A DNA stretch of 48,504 bases, from assembly GCA_944391285.1 (NCBI GenBank), contig CALXSY010000013.1, positions 1-48,504 of the forward strand, read 5' to 3'. The position numbers were made by a program, and so were the translations under genes. The notes under the pieces were generated by a model, which did no database searches, was not told the DNA's origin, and saw only the letters and a list, made by a program, of their open reading frames with translations. This stretch comes from an uncultured Clostridia bacterium. GTDB taxonomy: Bacteria > Bacillota > Peptococcia > Peptococcales > Peptococcaceae. Shown here piece by piece: positions 8,252 through 15,779 of this stretch (position 1 is its first letter; each line of letters opens with the position of its first letter).

Positions 8252-8413
8252 CTTAATTCACCCCCGAAATAAATAAAAAAGCGGATGAGAAACTCATCCG
8301 CCCAAAAATCAGACTAATCCTACAGTCTAAAAAAATAATTAACCACATCGACTAAGCGCCATGAGGTGAGAAACGGATGGTTTCTGCTTAAAATAGTAAT
8401 CAATATTTAACCC
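8252..8413 (-). promoter_or_regulatory. L20-type autoregulatory leader of infC-rpmI-rplT
   Basis: This 160-base leader lies between a strong promoter and infC and contains a terminator hairpin (8275-8301), a small hairpin AGACT/AGTCT (8311-8330 region) and an upstream CCATCCGTTTCTCACC segment that can alternatively pair with part of the terminator stem. Position and architecture match the ribosomal protein L20 leader known from Bacillus, where L20 binding favours termination. The fold was not computed. Confidence 0.75.
8275..8301 (-). terminator. Attenuator terminator ahead of infC
   Basis: GCGGATGAG TTT CTCATCCGC followed by TTTTTTATTT on the minus strand, ending about 24 bases before the infC start. 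A nine-pair GC-rich stem makes it a strong conditional stop. Confidence 0.88.
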
Positions 8414-8419
8414 TTAGAT

Positions 8420-8448
8420 ATTTTAGCACCTGCTTATCTATTTGTCAA
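8420..8448 (-). promoter_or_regulatory. Sigma-A promoter of infC-rpmI-rplT
   Basis: On the minus strand TTGACA (8443-8448), 17-base spacer, TAAAAT (8420-8425). Only one base off consensus. Confidence 0.88.
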
Positions 8449-8523
8449 GCATTTTTTTAAATAAATTTTACTTTTTTAGTATAACTCATTTAACGGCAAA
8501 ATGCAAGCCTTTTTAATGCTTAA

Positions 8524-10155
8524 TTACTGCAAAGCATCATAACCGCTTTCACCGGTACGGATGCGAACCACGTTTTCAATATCGTAAACGAAAATTTTAC
8601 CGTCGCCGATATTGCCGGTATACAAAGCTTTGCGGGCTGCCTGAATTACCTCATCTACCGGTACTTTAGATACAACGATAGAAACCTGCATTTTCGGCAG
8701 TAAAGTCATACCCACTTTGACACCACGATAGGTTTTGTCGGCGCCTTTTTGGGTGCCGCAGCCCATCACCTGCGTAACGGTCATGCCGGTAACGCCGATT
8801 TTTTCCATCGCATTTTTCAGGTTTTCGAAGCGTCCCTGGTCGGTGATTATCTCAACCTTGGTCATCTTCTTCTCTTTAAATTCTTCCGAAGGTTCTTTCA
8901 AATAAACCGGAATCGCTTCTGTCATGCTCTTTTCGCCGAATTCTTCATGAGTCATAGGAATAAAATCGGCATAAGCACTGATTAAGCCATGTTCGCAGGA
9001 ATCTAACCCTGCAATTTCTTCTTCGGCGCTGACTCTTAAGCCGATTGTTCTTTTGATGATAAAGAACAAAGCTGTCATCGTTACCACTGTCCAGGCAATG
9101 ATTGAAACTATGCCAATTATTTGAATAATCAGTAAATCAAAACCGCCGCCGTAAAATACCCCACCGTCATAAGCAAATAATCCAACTGCTATTGTTCCCC
9201 AGATGCCGCAGACACCGTGAACAGAGAACGCACCAACCGGATCGTCAATGTGCAGTTTTATATCTACAAACTCAACAGCTATTACTACCAAAAATCCGGC
9301 AACTAAGCCAATGATTATAGAGCCCACTGCATCTACGCTGGAACAGCCTGCTGTAACACCGACCAGCCCTGCCAAAGCGCCGTTTAAGGTTAAGGAGACA
9401 TCAGGTGCGCCGCTTTTAATCCAGCTTGTGGTCATTGCGCCGATCGAGCCCATAGCAGCAGCGATAGTGGTTGTGCCTAAGATTTGGGCTAACTGGATAC
9501 TGTCGCCGGCGGCTGCGCCGTTAAAACCGTACCAGCCAAACCATAGGATAAATACTCCCAAGGCTCCCAAAGTCAAGGAATGTCCCGGAATAGCTCTGGC
9601 TTCCTTGGTGCCGTCTTCTTTAACCACATATTTGCCGATGCGCGGTCCTAAGAAGATTGCTCCAATCAATCCGGCAACACCACCCACGGTATGAATAGCC
9701 GCCGAACCGGCAAAGTCAATAAATCCTCTGTTAATTAACCAGCCATTGCTGCCCCAAACCCAAAAGGCTTCGATAGGATAAATAATTGCACTAATAATGA
9801 TACTGTAAAGCAAATAAGAGGTAAACTTTGTTCTTTCTGCTACCGCACCGGAAACAATAGTAGCGGCTGTGGCGCAGAACACTAAGTTAAAAACAAATGA
9901 TGACCAGTTTGCTTCTGAAAAGTTTGAAAAAATATCATACTGAGGTATGCCCATAAATTCGCCCAGAGAATTTCCCGAGCACAAAATACCATATCCTATT
10001 GCCAAAAAAGCAATCGTACCCATGCAGAAGTCCATCAGGTTTTTCATGATGATATTGCCGGCATTTTTGGCTCTGGTAAAGCCTGCCTCTACCATTGTAA
10101 AGCCGCATTGCATGAAAAATACCAAAATCACACCTGCTAAAAACCAAATTTCCAT
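8524..10155 (-). CDS. amt: Ammonium transporter with fused C-terminal PII signalling domain
   Basis: 543 aa, about 110-140 longer than a plain Amt. Residues 1-400 are an Amt/MEP channel in the cytoplasmic membrane with about eleven hydrophobic segments. The two pore histidines are in SAAIHTVGG (His155) and FSVHGVCGIWG (His313). Residues 431-543 are a complete GlnB/GlnK-type PII domain: T-loop GCGTQKGADKTYRG, B-loop TGNIGDGK and C-loop ENVVRIRTGESG. The residue aligned with the uridylylated Tyr51 of enteric PII is Val481, so that modification is not possible. PII normally plugs Amt when nitrogen is plentiful, so a tethered copy could gate the pore in cis (inference). AGGGAGG precedes the ATG. 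It has its own promoter and a leader with a terminator-like hairpin. Confidence 0.96.
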   Translation of the reverse strand: MEIWFLAGVILVFFMQCGFTMVEAGFTRAKNAGNIIMKNLMDFCMGTIAFLAIGYGILCSGNSLGEFMGIPQYDIFSNFSEANWSSFVFNLVFCATAATIVSGAVAERTKFTSYLLYSIIISAIIYPIEAFWVWGSNGWLINRGFIDFAGSAAIHTVGGVAGLIGAIFLGPRIGKYVVKEDGTKEARAIPGHSLTLGALGVFILWFGWYGFNGAAAGDSIQLAQILGTTTIAAAMGSIGAMTTSWIKSGAPDVSLTLNGALAGLVGVTAGCSSVDAVGSIIIGLVAGFLVVIAVEFVDIKLHIDDPVGAFSVHGVCGIWGTIAVGLFAYDGGVFYGGGFDLLIIQIIGIVSIIAWTVVTMTALFFIIKRTIGLRVSAEEEIAGLDSCEHGLISAYADFIPMTHEEFGEKSMTEAIPVYLKEPSEEFKEKKMTKVEIITDQGRFENLKNAMEKIGVTGMTVTQVMGCGTQKGADKTYRGVKVGMTLLPKMQVSIVVSKVPVDEVIQAARKALYTGNIGDGKIFVYDIENVVRIRTGESGYDALQ

Positions 10156-10202
10156 TTAAATCAATCCTCCCTTTCAAAACTAATCTATCAATAAAAGCAA
10201 AA

Positions 10203-10235
10203 ATGGCGCCATAGAATTAAATTCTATGACGCCAT
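10203..10235 (-). terminator. Terminator-like hairpin in the amt leader (possible attenuator)
   Basis: The minus strand reads ATGGCGTCATAGAAT, a short loop, then ATTCTATGGCGCCAT and TTTTTGCTTTT. The 15-pair arms have one mismatch. Because a consensus promoter lies upstream at 10279-10307, the hairpin is inside the amt 5' untranslated region, not simply the end of the preceding operon. It could be bypassed by an antiterminator under nitrogen limitation (inference). Confidence 0.65.
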
Positions 10236-10278
10236 CGCCATTATTTTTTATTTAGTTTGCTGAATTAATATGTCGCTT

Positions 10279-10307
10279 ATTATATGCCTTAATTTTTCAT
10301 TTGTCAA
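10279..10307 (-). promoter_or_regulatory. Consensus sigma-A promoter of amt
   Basis: On the minus strand TTGACA (10302-10307), exactly 17 bases, TATAAT (10279-10284). The expected transcript starts near 10272 and has a leader of about 115 bases. Confidence 0.87.
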
Positions 10308-10387
10308 GAGCAAATTGAAAAATTTTTCATTTTTTTACTCTTAATTTTCACCAAAGCCTATAAGTCTTAATGCATGAGTTTGCCCTT

Positions 10388-11038
10388 TTAAATTTTCCCC
10401 ATTGACGGCAGCTGAGTGGCTAACTGCATCATCATAAAATAATTCATCACCAAAGCGCCGATGCACAGGATAGTTACTATCGTTTTAGTAGTCTTTTTCC
10501 AGTCGGTAAATGCCCACATGGTAATCAAGCCCAACGGAGTCACAAACAAAATCAGCAAAACATTAAACCAAGTGCTGGCATAAAAGGGTTTCGGAGCAGC
10601 GGGCTTGTTGTAAGGCTGTTCATAGCGTTCATAGCGGTCGTATGAAGGCTGATGCTGATAAGTTTTTTTATCATCGAGCTCATATTCCTCATCGCTCACC
10701 TCATCAATCCATTCATAAGGTGCTTCGTAGGGAATATAAACAGTGGCGGCAAAATTTTCGCCGTCTTTAGCCCGATAGATGGCTATTTCAATATCATCAA
10801 AGCCAATACCGTCTCTGTTGTCCAAAATAAACTGGGTTTTATCCCTGGGGATATTGCCGATAATCTCTCCGTCTACCAAGACATGAAATGCCGGTTTGCC
10901 CTTATGCTCATGCTCTAAAAGGGAAACGGCTACCTCATCTACCGCGTCAAACTTGCGCAGCAATTCCTGGCGGGAAGTACCGTCTTGATTATTAAATGTT
11001 ACTCCTGCTACTTTAATTTCCTTTACTCCCTTAAACAT
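10388..11038 (-). CDS. HIRAN-domain protein with C-terminal membrane segments
   Basis: 216 aa, not a named gene. Residues 7-105 fit the HIRAN domain (VAGVTFNNQDGTSRQELLRKF, later DGEIIGNIPRD), found in DNA-processing proteins and proposed to recognise damaged or stalled DNA ends. Residues about 115-150 are a charged, Tyr/Pro-rich linker. Residues 152-207 hold two hydrophobic helices (STWFNVLLILFVTPLGLITMW and IVTILCIGALVMNYFMMM), so the HIRAN domain is probably tethered to the inner face of the membrane. It starts 19 bases after recN with AAGGATG upstream and is the last gene of the asp23-recN operon. In many relatives spoIVB and spo0A follow recN at this point. A role in DNA repair is only suggested by the neighbour. 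Confidence 0.85.
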   Translation of the reverse strand: MFKGVKEIKVAGVTFNNQDGTSRQELLRKFDAVDEVAVSLLEHEHKGKPAFHVLVDGEIIGNIPRDKTQFILDNRDGIGFDDIEIAIYRAKDGENFAATVYIPYEAPYEWIDEVSDEEYELDDKKTYQHQPSYDRYERYEQPYNKPAAPKPFYASTWFNVLLILFVTPLGLITMWAFTDWKKTTKTIVTILCIGALVMNYFMMMQLATQLPSMGKI

Positions 11039-11057
11039 TGCTTCACATCCTTATTGA

Positions 11058-12722
11058 TTATCTCTCTTCTTTCATTGCTTTTGCCGCTGCCAGCTGATAA
11101 TCACTGACTCCGCCCAGCATGCGCGCCAACTCTTTGATCTCCTCCTGCGGAGTCAATTTTTCTACCGTGGTGACAGTGCGTTCGTTTTCATTGTACTTGC
11201 TGATTAAATAATGGCTGTCGGCTTTGGCAGCAATCTGCGGCGCATGGGTAACGCAAAGCACCTGAGCAGACTGGCTGACGCTTTTTAGTTTTTCTGCCAC
11301 CTTGACAGCGATATTGCCGCCGATGCCGGTATCGATTTCGTCAAAAATCATCGTATCCGTCTCTTCATAGCGGCAGAGAATAGTTTTAAATGCCAGCATA
11401 ATCCGGCTCATTTCACCGCCGGAGGCTATCTCCGCCAAAGGCTTTAAGGGTTGACCGACATTGGCAGAAAACATAAACTCCACATCGTCCATGCCTTTGG
11501 CGCTTACGATTGGTTTATTGAATCCCACCTCAAAGCGTGCCTTATCCATAGCCAGATCAGCTAAATGCCTTAACATTTCTTTCTCCAATTTTTTACTGAT
11601 TTCCTGTCTCATTTGCGAAAGTTTTCGCGCTTCTGCTTGAAATTGTTCCTTGGCTTTGGTGTATTCCCGCCTTAATTCCTCGGCGGTAATGTCCAAATCC
11701 TCTAATTCTTGCAATTCGTTAAATACTTTCTCTTTTTCCGCCAGCAATTCTTCAAAGCTCATATTGTATTTGCGCTTGAGTCTGCCTAAATGATAGAGCT
11801 TTTCTTCCAGCTCCTCTTTTCTTTGCTGCACATTAAACTGCTCGCGGGCAAATGAACCAATCACATGGGATTTGTCCTCCGCTATGTAATAAATTTCCCG
11901 CAAAGCCTGCAAGGCTTCCGCTAAATTTTTATCCAAATCCGCTACCGCTTCCAAATGAGCACAAACCTTTTCTAAATTTCCAACCACTCCGTTATCCGAG
12001 CCATACAAAAGCTCGTAAGCCTGATTGGTGTGATTAAAAATCCTCTCCTTCTGCTCATATTGCGCCAGCTCATCTTCAAAGCGTTTTTCGTCGCCCTTTT
12101 GCATATCCAAGCTCAGCAGTTCTTTGGAGATGAATTGCAGGTATTCCTGCCTCTGCGCCCGATTTTTCATTTTTTGGGCAACCTCTTTTAAGGCTTTGGC
12201 TAAATCGTGAGTTTCTTTGTATTTTAAGGCAACTGCCTTCTTTTGTTTATTGAACTCTTCATCGCCTAAGCTGTCCAATAATTTTAAATGCTTATGCTTA
12301 TCGGAGACCTCCTGATAATCATGCTGCCCGTAAATATTGATGAGCATTTGCCCCACCAGTTTAAAATTGTTTAAGACCAAGACCCGATTGTTTATCCGGC
12401 AGATATTTTTGCCGTTGGCACTGATTTCGCGGGTCAAAATCAGCGGCTCTTCGGCGGAAATATCCTCAAAGCCTAAATCAGCCAAAATTTTTAAGACCGG
12501 ATGGTTATCCCGCAGCAAAAATACTCCCTCGACAATAGCTTTGCTTGCTCCGATGCGCACATCGCTGTTTTTGGCTCTCGCTCCCAAAAGCAAGGATACA
12601 GCATCAATGATGATAGATTTGCCGGCTCCGGTTTCACCGCTGAGCACATTGAAATGGTCGGAAAATTGGATATGAATATTTTCAATAAGTGCAAAATCTT
12701 TGACCTTTAAATCCATCAGCAT
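11058..12722 (-). CDS. recN: DNA repair ATPase RecN
   Basis: 554 aa, normal length. RecN is an SMC-like protein recruited early to double-strand breaks. The N-terminal half-ATPase has Walker A GETGAGKSIIIDA. A long coiled coil runs about 155-370. The C-terminal half has the ABC signature LASGGEMSR-type (AEIASGGEMSRIML), Walker B TMIFDEIDTGIGG and the H-loop VLCVTHAPQIAA. The ATG follows AGGAGTG. It lies 12 bases after argR, the standard Firmicute pairing. Confidence 0.98.
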   Translation of the reverse strand: MLMDLKVKDFALIENIHIQFSDHFNVLSGETGAGKSIIIDAVSLLLGARAKNSDVRIGASKAIVEGVFLLRDNHPVLKILADLGFEDISAEEPLILTREISANGKNICRINNRVLVLNNFKLVGQMLINIYGQHDYQEVSDKHKHLKLLDSLGDEEFNKQKKAVALKYKETHDLAKALKEVAQKMKNRAQRQEYLQFISKELLSLDMQKGDEKRFEDELAQYEQKERIFNHTNQAYELLYGSDNGVVGNLEKVCAHLEAVADLDKNLAEALQALREIYYIAEDKSHVIGSFAREQFNVQQRKEELEEKLYHLGRLKRKYNMSFEELLAEKEKVFNELQELEDLDITAEELRREYTKAKEQFQAEARKLSQMRQEISKKLEKEMLRHLADLAMDKARFEVGFNKPIVSAKGMDDVEFMFSANVGQPLKPLAEIASGGEMSRIMLAFKTILCRYEETDTMIFDEIDTGIGGNIAVKVAEKLKSVSQSAQVLCVTHAPQIAAKADSHYLISKYNENERTVTTVEKLTPQEEIKELARMLGGVSDYQLAAAKAMKEER

Positions 12723-12734
12723 CTGCTTTCACTC

Positions 12735-13184
12735 CTACTCTAAATAACCTTGGATCTTTTCGATAACCTTTTTTACGTCTTCCCGGTGCTTGACAATCAT
12801 TAAAATAGTATCGTCGCCGGCGATAGTTCCCAATACCCCCTGCCACTGAGCCTTATCAATAGCCGAAGCTACGGCATTGGCATTGCCGGGAGCGGTGCGA
12901 ATCACCAACATATTTTCGCTGCTGTCAAAACTGATTACAAATTCCCTCAGCATAAAGCGCAGGCGGCTGTCGGAAACCACCGAATCCTCGCTGGGCTCTG
13001 CATAGCGATATTGCTCGCCGTCGTAGCTGACCTTGATTAACGCCAGCTCTTTAATATCACGGGAAACAGTCGCCTGAGTGACATTAAATCCGGAAGCCTT
13101 CAGCTCATTGGCCAGTTCCTCTTGGGTCGAGATTTTCTTCTCCTGAATTATTTCCAAAATCTTGCGATGTCTTCTTGATTTCAC
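12735..13184 (-). CDS. argR: Arginine repressor
   Basis: 149 aa. ArgR senses arginine and represses biosynthesis or activates catabolism as a hexamer. The N-terminal winged helix has STQEELANELKASGFNVTQATVSRDIKEL. The C-terminal arginine-binding/hexamer domain has RTAPGNANAVASAIDKAQW and LGTIAGDDTILMI, the GTIAGDDT motif supplying the Asp pair for arginine. The start was taken as GTG 13182-13184 (protein start KSRRHRKILEII), because AAGGAGG lies six bases upstream. An upstream in-frame ATG at 13205 would include that ribosome-binding site. No arg genes are nearby, so its targets lie elsewhere. Confidence 0.97.
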   Translation of the reverse strand: MKSRRHRKILEIIQEKKISTQEELANELKASGFNVTQATVSRDIKELALIKVSYDGEQYRYAEPSEDSVVSDSRLRFMLREFVISFDSSENMLVIRTAPGNANAVASAIDKAQWQGVLGTIAGDDTILMIVKHREDVKKVIEKIQGYLE

Positions 13185-13212
13185 CTTGCTCCTCCTTCTA
13201 CTCATCTTTTCA

Positions 13213-13557
13213 TTAGCTATTTTCCACTTTAGCCCTTTCTTCCTCTAAGGGCGCCCGCACGAATTTTAAAAAGCGTTCTTCCACCGCTCCAAATCTTTTA
13301 AAATTTGCTCTTCCTTCGTTTAAACTTTTGCCATGGTTCTCATCACTGGGCTCGTCATCGCTTTTAGTAAAAACATCATTCTCCCAGAAGCACACCGGGC
13401 AAATATAGGCAATGGCTTCTTCTTTGGGCACGGGAAAGGTTAAATACCCACAGCAGGGACAAGGATATGTTCCCGCTGCTGCCTTTTCCTCAACTTTTAT
13501 CGTGCTTTCTTCAGCATTATTTATCGCTGTCGGTAAATATTTAAATGGTTTGCCCAT
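13213..13557 (-). CDS. CPCC-motif cysteine-rich small protein
   Basis: 114 aa. The core CPCCGYLTFPVP, then ICPVCFWENDVF and DENHGKSLNEGRANFKRFGA is the CPCC cysteine-rich family, which probably binds a metal through the CPCC and CPVC pairs. The function of the family is unknown. ATG 13555-13557 starts seven bases after the nadK stop, with TGAGG overlapping that stop as ribosome-binding site. A 20-residue upstream extension would overlap nadK and is unlikely. The N-terminal 40 residues are poorly conserved. It is part of the asp23-recN operon, between nadK and argR. Confidence 0.85.
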   Translation of the reverse strand: MGKPFKYLPTAINNAEESTIKVEEKAAAGTYPCPCCGYLTFPVPKEEAIAYICPVCFWENDVFTKSDDEPSDENHGKSLNEGRANFKRFGAVEERFLKFVRAPLEEERAKVENS

Positions 13558-13564
13558 AGCTGCC

Positions 13565-14437
13565 TCATTTGAATTTATCGAAAGTTGCTTTTTGAAATTT
13601 TTCGTGCATGACCTCAAAAAAGCCTATATTTTTCACTTTTACCAGATAAGTGGCATACTCGGCTTTTTTAATCACCACTCGATCGCCGTTTTCCAAGCTT
13701 ACGCCCAGCTGTCCGTCAACCGTGAGCATTCCTTCTGTATCGGTCGCAATCGAAATCTCCAAAGTGCTGTCGGAAGAAAATATTATCGGACGAACACTTA
13801 AGGAATGAGGACAGATGGGCGTCGTTAAAAAGACATCCAAATCGGGATAAGCGATCGGTCCGCCTGCCGAAAGGGAATAACCGGTGGAGCCGGTAGGAGT
13901 GGAAATGATTAAGCCGTCGCCTAAAAATTGTTCCACCGGAATATCGTTCATTTTTACTTCGACATTGATCAGCCTTGCCAAGGCACCTTTAGTGATAACC
14001 ATATCATTTAAAGCTACTGTGGTGCCTAAAAGCTTGCCGTCCCGATAGGTTTTGGCTTCCAGCATCGTGCGTCTTTCCCGGTGAAAATCGCCTTCTAATA
14101 TCTGCTGAAGGTATTGCTCCAGTTCATCAATCTCTAATTCGCTTAAAAAGCCCAAATAGCCTCGGTTGATACCCAAAATTCCCACTTCATAGCCATACAC
14201 CAAGCGGGCGGCTCTTAAAAGGGTGCCGTCGCCGCCGATGACCATTACCAAATCTATCTGCCGGCAAAAGTCTTCTGCGGAAATTTCCCCCATATTCAGC
14301 GAGCGGGCATCATCACCATATGCCAAAAAATCCACATGATGAGCTTGCAGTATCTTAATTATTTCCTGCGCCAAGAGCACGTTCTCTTTTTTATAGTGAT
14401 TGATGACTAAGCCAATCTTTTTAATTTCTTTCATCAT
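13565..14437 (-). CDS. nadK: NAD kinase
   Basis: About 290 aa. It phosphorylates NAD to NADP with ATP or polyphosphate in the cytoplasm. The signature GGDGTLLRAAR is at about 75, the second conserved region GDGLIISTPTGSTGYSLSAGGP near 170, and HSLSVRPIIFSSDS near 215. ATG 14437 was preferred because GAGGTG lies upstream; the frame continues to a TTG at 14446 that overlaps this site. It follows the membrane-anchored nuclease-fold gene by 14 bases in the operon. Confidence 0.97.
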   Translation of the reverse strand: MMKEIKKIGLVINHYKKENVLLAQEIIKILQAHHVDFLAYGDDARSLNMGEISAEDFCRQIDLVMVIGGDGTLLRAARLVYGYEVGILGINRGYLGFLSELEIDELEQYLQQILEGDFHRERRTMLEAKTYRDGKLLGTTVALNDMVITKGALARLINVEVKMNDIPVEQFLGDGLIISTPTGSTGYSLSAGGPIAYPDLDVFLTTPICPHSLSVRPIIFSSDSTLEISIATDTEGMLTVDGQLGVSLENGDRVVIKKAEYATYLVKVKNIGFFEVMHEKFQKATFDKFK

Positions 14438-14451
14438 GCACCTCAAATTTT

Positions 14452-14964
14452 CTAAGCTATAAAATTATTATAGCCTATAACTGTTAATATTCCCAAGAAG
14501 AAGCAAATAATGCATAGCTTTATTATGGTCTGCTTTTGCACCGCACCCCTAAATTTCACCATGCGCATCTTGCCTCTCTCCATATCCAAAAAAATCACGC
14601 CATGGGGCTGATACATCAGATAATACTCCATCATCTGCCGGCGAACATTGGGCAAAGTAGGCGATGCCTGTCCCTGAGTTTTTACCTCGACAATATATTT
14701 AAATAAACCTTTGCGCACGATCATATCGGCAATTATCGTACTTTCGTGGGCTGTGCCGTTAATTTCGGTGATAATCTTTTTTCTGCATTGCAGCTCCACT
14801 ACTCTGTAGCCTCGCTGCTCCATAAAGCTGATTGCCTTTTTCTCGCCGCTTCTGGCTCGTTTGAGAATCTTCTTCAGGCGCATTTTTTTTAATGTTTTTA
14901 CAACTGCGAAAAAAATGACTATCCCCAATAAAACTGCCCAAACTAACAAATCACTTTTAATCAT
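14452..14964 (-). CDS. Membrane-anchored protein with restriction-endonuclease-like fold
   Basis: 170 aa, no gene name. One hydrophobic helix at each end (about 7-26 and 147-166) brackets a basic cytoplasmic domain. The middle shows EKKAISFMEQRGYRVVE, then ADMIVRKGLFKYIVEVKTQG, a D...ExK arrangement like NERD, YraN and other PD-(D/E)XK nuclease-fold proteins, followed by RRQMMEYYLMY. The Asp of ADMI and the Glu and Lys of VEVK are the expected metal-binding set. Nuclease activity is inference from the motif. The start codon overlaps the tlyA stop by four bases, so the two genes are translationally coupled. It lies between tlyA and nadK, a position with no such gene in the classic order. Confidence 0.8.
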   Translation of the reverse strand: MIKSDLLVWAVLLGIVIFFAVVKTLKKMRLKKILKRARSGEKKAISFMEQRGYRVVELQCRKKIITEINGTAHESTIIADMIVRKGLFKYIVEVKTQGQASPTLPNVRRQMMEYYLMYQPHGVIFLDMERGKMRMVKFRGAVQKQTIIKLCIICFFLGILTVIGYNNFIA

Positions 14965-15761
14965 TTTTCCCCCGCTTGCTCATGAGCCAAATCCACCAAG
15001 GCTTTAATGTCGATTGCTGCCGGCGCAATATTTTTACCTGCCCAAAGGAGATACTCGATATTGCCCTCGGGACCTTTTATAGGCGAAAAATCCACTCCGC
15101 CGATGATAAACCCCTCTGCCTGAGCAATACCCAGCACCTTTTCAATTACTTCCAGATGCACGTTTTTATCCCGCACGACTCCTTTTTTGCCGACCTTTTC
15201 CTTGCCGGCTTCAAACTGAGGCTTGATTAACGCCAAAAGCATTCCGTCCTCATGCAAAAGATTATAAGCAGTGGGTAAAATTTTATCCAGCGAAATAAAG
15301 GAAACATCGGTAGTTACCACATCAACCCTTTCGCCCAAATCCTCCCAGGTCAAGTAGCGGGCGTTGGTTTTTTCCAAATTCACAACCCTTTCGTCAGTGC
15401 GCAGCTTCCAGGCTAACTGTCCATAGCCTACATCGACAGCATAGACTTTTGCGGCGCCGTTTTGCAAGGCGCAGTCCACAAATCCGCCGGTCGATGCGCC
15501 CAAATCAGCAACCGTTTTCCCCACCAGCGACACCGGAAACACCTCCAAAGCTTTCTCCAGCTTTAAGCCGCCGCGGCTCACATATTTTAATCCCTGACCT
15601 ATCAGCCGGATAGGCAAATCAACGCCTACCTCGGTGCCGGATTTTTCAATTTTCTTTTCGTCTACTAATACCAGCCCTGCCATGATTAAGGCTTGGGCTT
15701 TTTGGCGGCTTTCTGCTAAGCCTTTTTCCACTAAGAGTACATCTAAGCGTTTTTTGGTCAT
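14961..15761 (-). CDS. tlyA: TlyA-family rRNA 2'-O-methyltransferase
   Basis: 266 aa. An S4 RNA-binding domain at about 4-65 (RLDVLLVEKGLAESRQKAQALIMAGLV) precedes an FtsJ-like S-adenosylmethionine methyltransferase domain (KTVADLGASTGGFVDCALQNGA, TTDVSFISLDKILP, LALIKPQFEAG). Family members methylate 16S and 23S rRNA ribose and confer capreomycin sensitivity in mycobacteria. It starts 18 bases after dxs and overlaps the next gene, the usual Clostridia order dxs-tlyA-nadK. Confidence 0.95.
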   Translation of the reverse strand: MTKKRLDVLLVEKGLAESRQKAQALIMAGLVLVDEKKIEKSGTEVGVDLPIRLIGQGLKYVSRGGLKLEKALEVFPVSLVGKTVADLGASTGGFVDCALQNGAAKVYAVDVGYGQLAWKLRTDERVVNLEKTNARYLTWEDLGERVDVVTTDVSFISLDKILPTAYNLLHEDGMLLALIKPQFEAGKEKVGKKGVVRDKNVHLEVIEKVLGIAQAEGFIIGGVDFSPIKGPEGNIEYLLWAGKNIAPAAIDIKALVDLAHEQAGEK

Positions 15762-15779
15762 TCTGCTTTCCTTCTCGCT

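Noticed and set aside
12735-13205. ATG at 13205 as argR start.
   Set aside because: It would place the AAGGAGG ribosome-binding site inside the gene; GTG 13184 fits length and family N-terminus.
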